Shown piece by piece: positions 60,030-64,000 of a stretch of 64,000 nt of DNA; position 1 is the first letter of the stretch; every line of letters starts with the position of its first letter. This DNA comes from Agrypnia vestita (Eukaryota > Arthropoda > Insecta > Trichoptera > Phryganeidae): NCBI GenBank assembly GCA_016648135.1, contig JADDOH010024895.1:62001-126000 (forward strand), in the 5' to 3' direction. Made by a program: the position numbers and the translations under genes. Below the pieces are notes generated by a model. It had not been told where the DNA came from. It saw nothing but the letters and a program-made list of their open reading frames with translations, and ran no database searches.

Positions 60030-60953
60030 GTATATCATTAATTCCATATATTGGTTCAGGTTTATTTATTTTTAAAATTTCCAGTACATACTTGCGGTTG
60101 CTGCATGACAATAATAACCTGTAATGGCGATAATGTGTTTATGAACGTAATCAAATGACATAATTGGAGTTTTGACATCCTTTTCCTTTTCATAAAACGT
60201 ATGCATTTTCAAAATAATCTTCCCTCACTTTAAATAGGTCTTGGCATGGTAGCAAACAAAAAATATGTATAAAAACAATCAAAATATTCGTAAACTTGGA
60301 ACTAAATAGAATCTAACAGTTGACACTTGGTTAGTTCCATTGTTTTCTACTCTAGGTGAATATTATATATATAACACCCTCACCAGCAAATTCTTGTATT
60401 TTTTTTTAAATTTTCCCCGGGAAGCCTCCGAAAAAAAATTAATCTTAAAAATAATTTTTCTTCCGTGGTGCTTCGGTTCTTGTAATACTCTTGCAGGGAT
60501 CGTGATATCACCTCATTATAATCCCATTCTGAAGCTGCAGTATTTACCGGGCCATACAAACTGTTTATCGCTTCGTCGGCTCGTTATCTCGGGCGAGATG
60601 AGACGCGCTGAGAGGACCGCAGCCGCCGCTAACAAAAGAAAGAGGCGATATCCAGCGCTCTATTCCGCTTTCTTTGTATATTTGGAGCATTTCTCAGGGA
60701 CGGCAAAACTCGCGAAGAAATAGAAATAGATTAGACACCCAGATATATTCAAAACTTGACGGATCTTTTGGGTGGAGAAAATTTGCTAAATTTCTTTCGT
60801 GTCAATCCCAAAAATGTTACTATAAATAGAAAAATACTTTTCACAGTAGACCTAAGATTTTTTTAAGTTTATTCCTCATTAACGAGAACTTCTGATTCAG
60901 AAGTTGTAGGTACCCTTGAAAAGTTTTATGGATCAATTGAACTTATATCTGCC
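60030..60953. other. Intron with non-repetitive GC-richer island
   Basis: 60390-60723 contains GAAGCTGCAGTATTTACCGG, CGGCTCGTTATCTCGGGCGA and GACCGCAGCCGCCGC, with a 127-codon plus frame of no known family. Possibly regulatory or conserved non-coding DNA. The rest is AT-rich. Confidence 0.35.
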
Positions 60954-60956
60954 TTA

Positions 60957-61088
60957 GGCCTGGTTGTTTCAAGTTGGATTAGATAAAAGATAGATTTTTG
61001 CATTCTCCACCAATCAAACGATCCGTTTCCGTAAAAATCTATGTTTTAAACGATATTTTATTCTAATCCAACTTGAAACAACCGGGCC
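60957..61088. mobile_element. PIF/Harbinger-like MITE
   Basis: The ends GGCCTGGTTGTTTCAAGTTG and CAACTTGAAACAACCGGGCC are inverted, and TTA flanks both (60954-60956 and 61089-61091). It is 132 bp. The interior block TTTTTGCATTCTCCACCAAT, followed by CAAACGATCCGTTTCCGT, is shared in reverse with the copy at 27432. Confidence 0.8.
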
Positions 61089-61091
61089 TTA

Positions 61092-61714
61092 TATGTCTGT
61101 TTGAAAGACTGTCATTTGCTAGTAATCCGATATAAGTGATTTGTATATAATGAGGAGTATGCATGAAAAAGCCCAGATGTACTGATTTATTATTGCGTAT
61201 CTGCGTAATGATTTAATGCGTAATGATAAATTTGTGCTGAATACCTATAAAAAGAAACGAAATGTATGAAAATCAAATCATTCTTTCCGTTTTCTTATGC
61301 CCAATGTATTCATATCATTCTTACCTCTCAATCTACGGGAGTTTCTAAAGCATCCTCCTTACCAGCATCATACTTACCAGTCATTGTATCTCCCCACTCT
61401 TTATCAGTGACTTCAACACTTGACAGTAAATTCCTGTTTTTGCCCTGAGAAAATATAGTTAGCTTAGAACACAGAGTATAAAATGTGTACGGGGTTGAAA
61501 TAAACTAGTATTAAGGAGAAGAAAATAAATTAAATGAGCCACAGCGAAAGGATGCCCCTCAGTATATCTAAGACGCATCTATACTGTGGGTGAAGTATTT
61601 TTTTTCTTAATTTTCATAATTGTTTCAAAATTTACAAGCCCGCAGTATTTTTTTTAAATAAGACGAACGTATTGACACCAGATGTAGTGCCAAATTGTGG
61701 AAAATTAATTTTTG
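61092..61714. other. AT-rich intron, nothing recognised
   Basis: No supported genes or repeat ends. Confidence 0.4.
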
Positions 61715-61781
61715 TTAATAACCAAATTAATTAATCAATCAGAAAGACATACAGAAAAATCTAATTCACGAAAAAATATTA

Positions 61782-61855
61782 GGTTACTACTGGGATTCGA
61801 ACCCAGGTCACCTCCTTTCCGGGGCCGGTGCTCTGACCACTAAGCTATAGCAACC
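61782..61855 (-). ncRNA. tRNA-like sequence in left foldback arm
   Basis: Exact inverse of the sequence at 62105-62178. See that entry for structure. Confidence 0.5.
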
Positions 61856-62104
61856 CTCTATGTTTCCGTGAATATATCGACCTTATATGTAGTTCTTATT
61901 TTTATTAATTGATTAATTTTTATTTTTGTCCATAGAGCAATCCACTTTTTTGATACGGTAGTTGAAATTACTTTGCAATGCCACCGCTAGATGGACGCCA
62001 TGATTAATTGAATAATTCATTTTTATTTGGACAAAAATAAAAATTAATCAATTAATAAAAATAAGAACTACATATAAGGTCGATATATTCACGGAAACAT
62101 AGAG

Positions 62105-62178
62105 GGTTGCTATAGCTTAGTGGTCAGAGCACCGGCCCCGGAAAGGAGGTGACCTGGGTTCGAATCCCAGTAGTAACC
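62105..62178 (+). ncRNA. tRNA-like sequence in right foldback arm
   Basis: 74 nt starting GGTTGCTATAGCTTAGTGG. The acceptor strands pair (GTTGCTA with TAGTAAC, one G-U). The D arm GCTT/GAGC is present, and the T arm CTGGG-TTCGAAT-CCCAG is perfect. Both polymerase III boxes are intact (TAGCTTAGTGG and GGTTCGAATCC). The anticodon stem does not pair (CCGGC against AGGAG), and position 33 is C, not T; numbering would give CGG at the anticodon. So it is a tRNA pseudogene or SINE head, not a working tRNA, though it may still be transcribed. Confidence 0.6.
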
Positions 62179-62245
62179 TAATATTTTTTCGTGAATTAGA
62201 TTTTTCTGTATGTCTTTCTGATTGATTAATTAATTTGGTTATTAA

Positions 62246-63219
62246 ATATTTCACAGAACTTTGTTCTGAAAAGTTACAACTTCACAAATATGAATGTGTT
62301 CTTGAATATATAATTTTTGTTAATTCATAACTATTTATTTTGATGGTCTGTGATTTAGACCTACGAATACATGATTAAAAATTTCTGCCTTCAGAAAACT
62401 TACACTTATTATATATTTATTTTTAAATAATATACGTATCCAAATATTTGAACGTAGCAGAAAGTGAATCGAACCATTTAATTATACAGGATAAATCAAT
62501 TTTTGCGAGCTTTCCAAAATGAACATGCGCAATTTTTTTACGACCAAATGATGAATTCTATTAAATCCGCAAAAATGCTGTTGTAACCCCAGATACCATT
62601 ACAGAAGTATTAAGTAAACTCGCGAGTATAACTATTTTAAGAGGATCAAATAGTATTTTGCGGCAGTTAGCGAGAAATTTAATTACAATAACGCGGTGGT
62701 TAAGGCCGTAGGTTCTCCTCCCCGGCTGTGTTGCGCTCCCTCTCGGATCTATCTTTTGAACCAGCGCGGCAGATAATTAAGTGGAAGCCATACATAATGA
62801 CACAGTTCTCAAAGGCGCACCTGACGTTCCCCGGCTTATTAATTCGGCCTCTGCATCTCGCGGATGATAAATGCCAACCATTAACAGTGACTCATTCTCG
62901 AGTGAGGTCGTCAGCTTGTCCGACCATTTCATTAAACACACGATGGGCGTTCTGCATTATTGATACCTGCAACATCGAATCAAAGCACAACAGCCATACC
63001 TCAACTCAGTGTTCACAGTGTGAAACTGTGCACGTTTAAAAGGCCCGAAGCGTAGTACGACTTTAAGAAATAAATATATACGCAACATACGTACGAGTAT
63101 GGATACTCCAGAATCATTTTTGTTCAATGCCGTTCAACAAATTCGAAATTCGGGTATAGTCATGTGCCCGTGTGCGCGTTATACATGTTACATCTGTGCA
63201 CACACACAGATTTAAGATT
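62246..63219. other. Intron with GC-richer island
   Basis: 62690-63050 is non-repetitive and less AT-rich (GTTCTCCTCCCCGGCTGTG; GACGTTCCCCGGCTTATTAA), with a 103-codon frame that matches nothing I know. Candidate regulatory DNA. Confidence 0.3.
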
Positions 63220-63530
63220 GAATTCAAAATTGGTAATCTGATGCGCGAGATAACGTCTTATTCAGAGTATTTTAACTGGTACCTACGTAAGATAACATGG
63301 AATCCAGAATAGTTTATTAGTTGGTGCGTTAATTAATATCGAATTCAGAATAGGTTTGGTAGTATGCAAGTTATCATAAAATTCAGAATAATTTAACTAG
63401 TACATTAGTTAATATCAAAACAGAATACTTTAGTTAGTTGTTGCGCAAGTTAACGCAGAATTCAGAATAGGTTATCTGTTGCGTTGGTTAACTTAAATTA
63501 GAATTCAAAATAATGTAGCTGGTGCAAGAC
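63220..63530 (+). repeat. Decayed tandem array, about 40-bp period, eight units
   Basis: Units start with GAATTCAGAATA or variants at 63220, 63259, 63300, 63341, 63380, 63417, 63458 and 63501. The second half of a unit is of the type TTAGTTGGTGCGTTAGTTAA. Spacings are 37-43 bp. The units differ at many positions, so the array is old. Confidence 0.7.
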
Positions 63531-64000
63531 CATAGTTCCAAATTGACAAACGGCTGTCGCCGATTGCTTGCTGCTGAGCCCTGCGGGCGCCTGTGCCGTC
63601 CGGTACATGACCATCAGTGCCCGCTACGCGGTTATTGGTGTCTGCAATTGGCTATCGGTCATTTTCTATTGCCATTTATACAATATCGTTATTTTTTGAA
63701 ACTGGCAATGGGGGTATTGCGCACTGCATACATCGGTTTTGGAGCAGTAAGGTAATATAAATTAGTCACCGTGTATGCGTTTGAGTTTGACACATTTCCA
63801 ACCGTAGGTTCTAACCTAGAAATCATAAATATACTTTCCTTCAGAAAAAATAAATGTAAATAATGACTTTTATTATTTAATCATGTACATATAATATTTG
63901 TACATATTTAATAATATTTCAATGTATTTTTAAATACAACTCGTTTCTTTTAAAAAAAATCATACGATTTGGTTATTTTTGAAAAGTAGGTACGCACTGC
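63531..64000. other. Intron, nothing recognised
   Basis: 63545-63660 is GC-richer (TGCTGAGCCCTGCGGGCGCC) with an unsupported 77-codon frame. The rest is AT-rich. Confidence 0.35.

Larger units (their letters stand above)
61715..62245. repeat. Perfect foldback, 217-bp arms, 97-bp loop
   Basis: Arm 1 (61715-61931) and arm 2 (62029-62245) are exact reverse complements as far as I can read, with no indel or mismatch seen. Each arm contains one tRNA-like sequence. The loop (61932-62028) is unique. No TSD outside the arms was identified. Such identity points to a recent origin or ongoing arm-to-arm gene conversion. An assembly artefact at an inverted junction is possible. Confidence 0.9.
34714..64000 (+). 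other. cpo: cpo intron downstream of the RRM exon (partial)
   Basis: It begins at the GT donor at 34714-34715. The expected continuation (a GYEGSLLK-like sequence with the RNP1 motif) was not found in the rest of the window, so this intron is at least 29.3 kb. It holds the hAT, Helitron, pogo, Kolobok-like and foldback elements listed below. The assignment follows from the exon and from the family's conserved protein. Confidence 0.7.

Noticed and set aside
60340..60723. 127-codon open frame as a gene
   Set aside because: No homology pattern. A non-coding GC-richer island explains it better.
62105..62178. Functional tRNA with anticodon CGG
   Set aside because: The anticodon stem does not pair and position 33 is not T. 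It also sits in a foldback arm.
34714..64000. Next cpo exon with the RNP1 motif
   Set aside because: Searched by eye for codons of GYEGSLL and PVGFVTF on the plus strand; none found.
1..64000. CRISPR array or bacterial operon
   Set aside because: No regular repeat-spacer structure. The base composition, spliced exon and transposon types are those of an insect.

Overview
The window looks like intronic DNA from a moth or butterfly (Lepidoptera). The one piece of host coding sequence I can support is a 78-bp exon at 34636-34713 (+). It encodes the first half of an RNA-recognition motif that I recognise as couch potato (cpo, the RBPMS/Hermes family). Everything before and after it reads as intron, more than 34 kb upstream and more than 29 kb downstream. 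The Lepidoptera assignment is an inference. It rests on the cpo exon, the AT-rich background, the very frequent short motif GTAGGTAC/GTACCTAC, Helitrons ending in CTAG, and tRNA-derived SINEs.

Most structure in the introns comes from transposable elements, several with exact boundaries and target-site duplications (TSDs). Region 1-13 kb holds SINEs, LINE and LTR fragments, a MITE and a Helitron. Region 16-28 kb holds more SINEs, a decayed mariner transposase, a Helitron end, a LINE fragment, several MITEs and a TTA-flanked PIF/Harbinger-like MITE. Region 30-42 kb holds an unexplained 95-codon open frame on the minus strand (32282-32569), the cpo exon, a 1.24-kb TTAA-flanked element with a transposase remnant, an LTR-like repeat with a MITE nested in it, and a long-hairpin MITE. 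Region 43-49 kb holds a 160-bp tandem array, a TA-flanked pogo-like element and a tRNA-related SINE.

Region 53-62 kb is the richest. It contains a Helitron (53168-53844) and a 3,383-bp hAT element (53966-57348) with 8-bp TSDs, a broken transposase and a LINE fragment inside. A 1,032-bp deletion derivative of the same hAT family follows (58990-60021), in the opposite orientation and with perfect TSDs. Then come a second Harbinger-like MITE and an exact foldback: two 217-bp arms, identical as read, around a 97-bp loop (61715-62245), each arm carrying a tRNA-like sequence. The last kilobase has a heavily diverged tandem array with a period of about 40 bp.

No rRNA, canonical tRNA gene, CRISPR array or complete transposase was found. 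Several less AT-rich, non-repetitive stretches (about 3.2-3.7, 5.0-5.4, 6.85-7.0, 12.66-12.97, 15.1-15.7, 18.9-19.45, 21.6-21.85, 28.25-28.65, 50.6-50.9, 60.4-60.7 and 62.7-63.05 kb) are candidates for cpo regulatory DNA. That is inference only, because conservation could not be checked.
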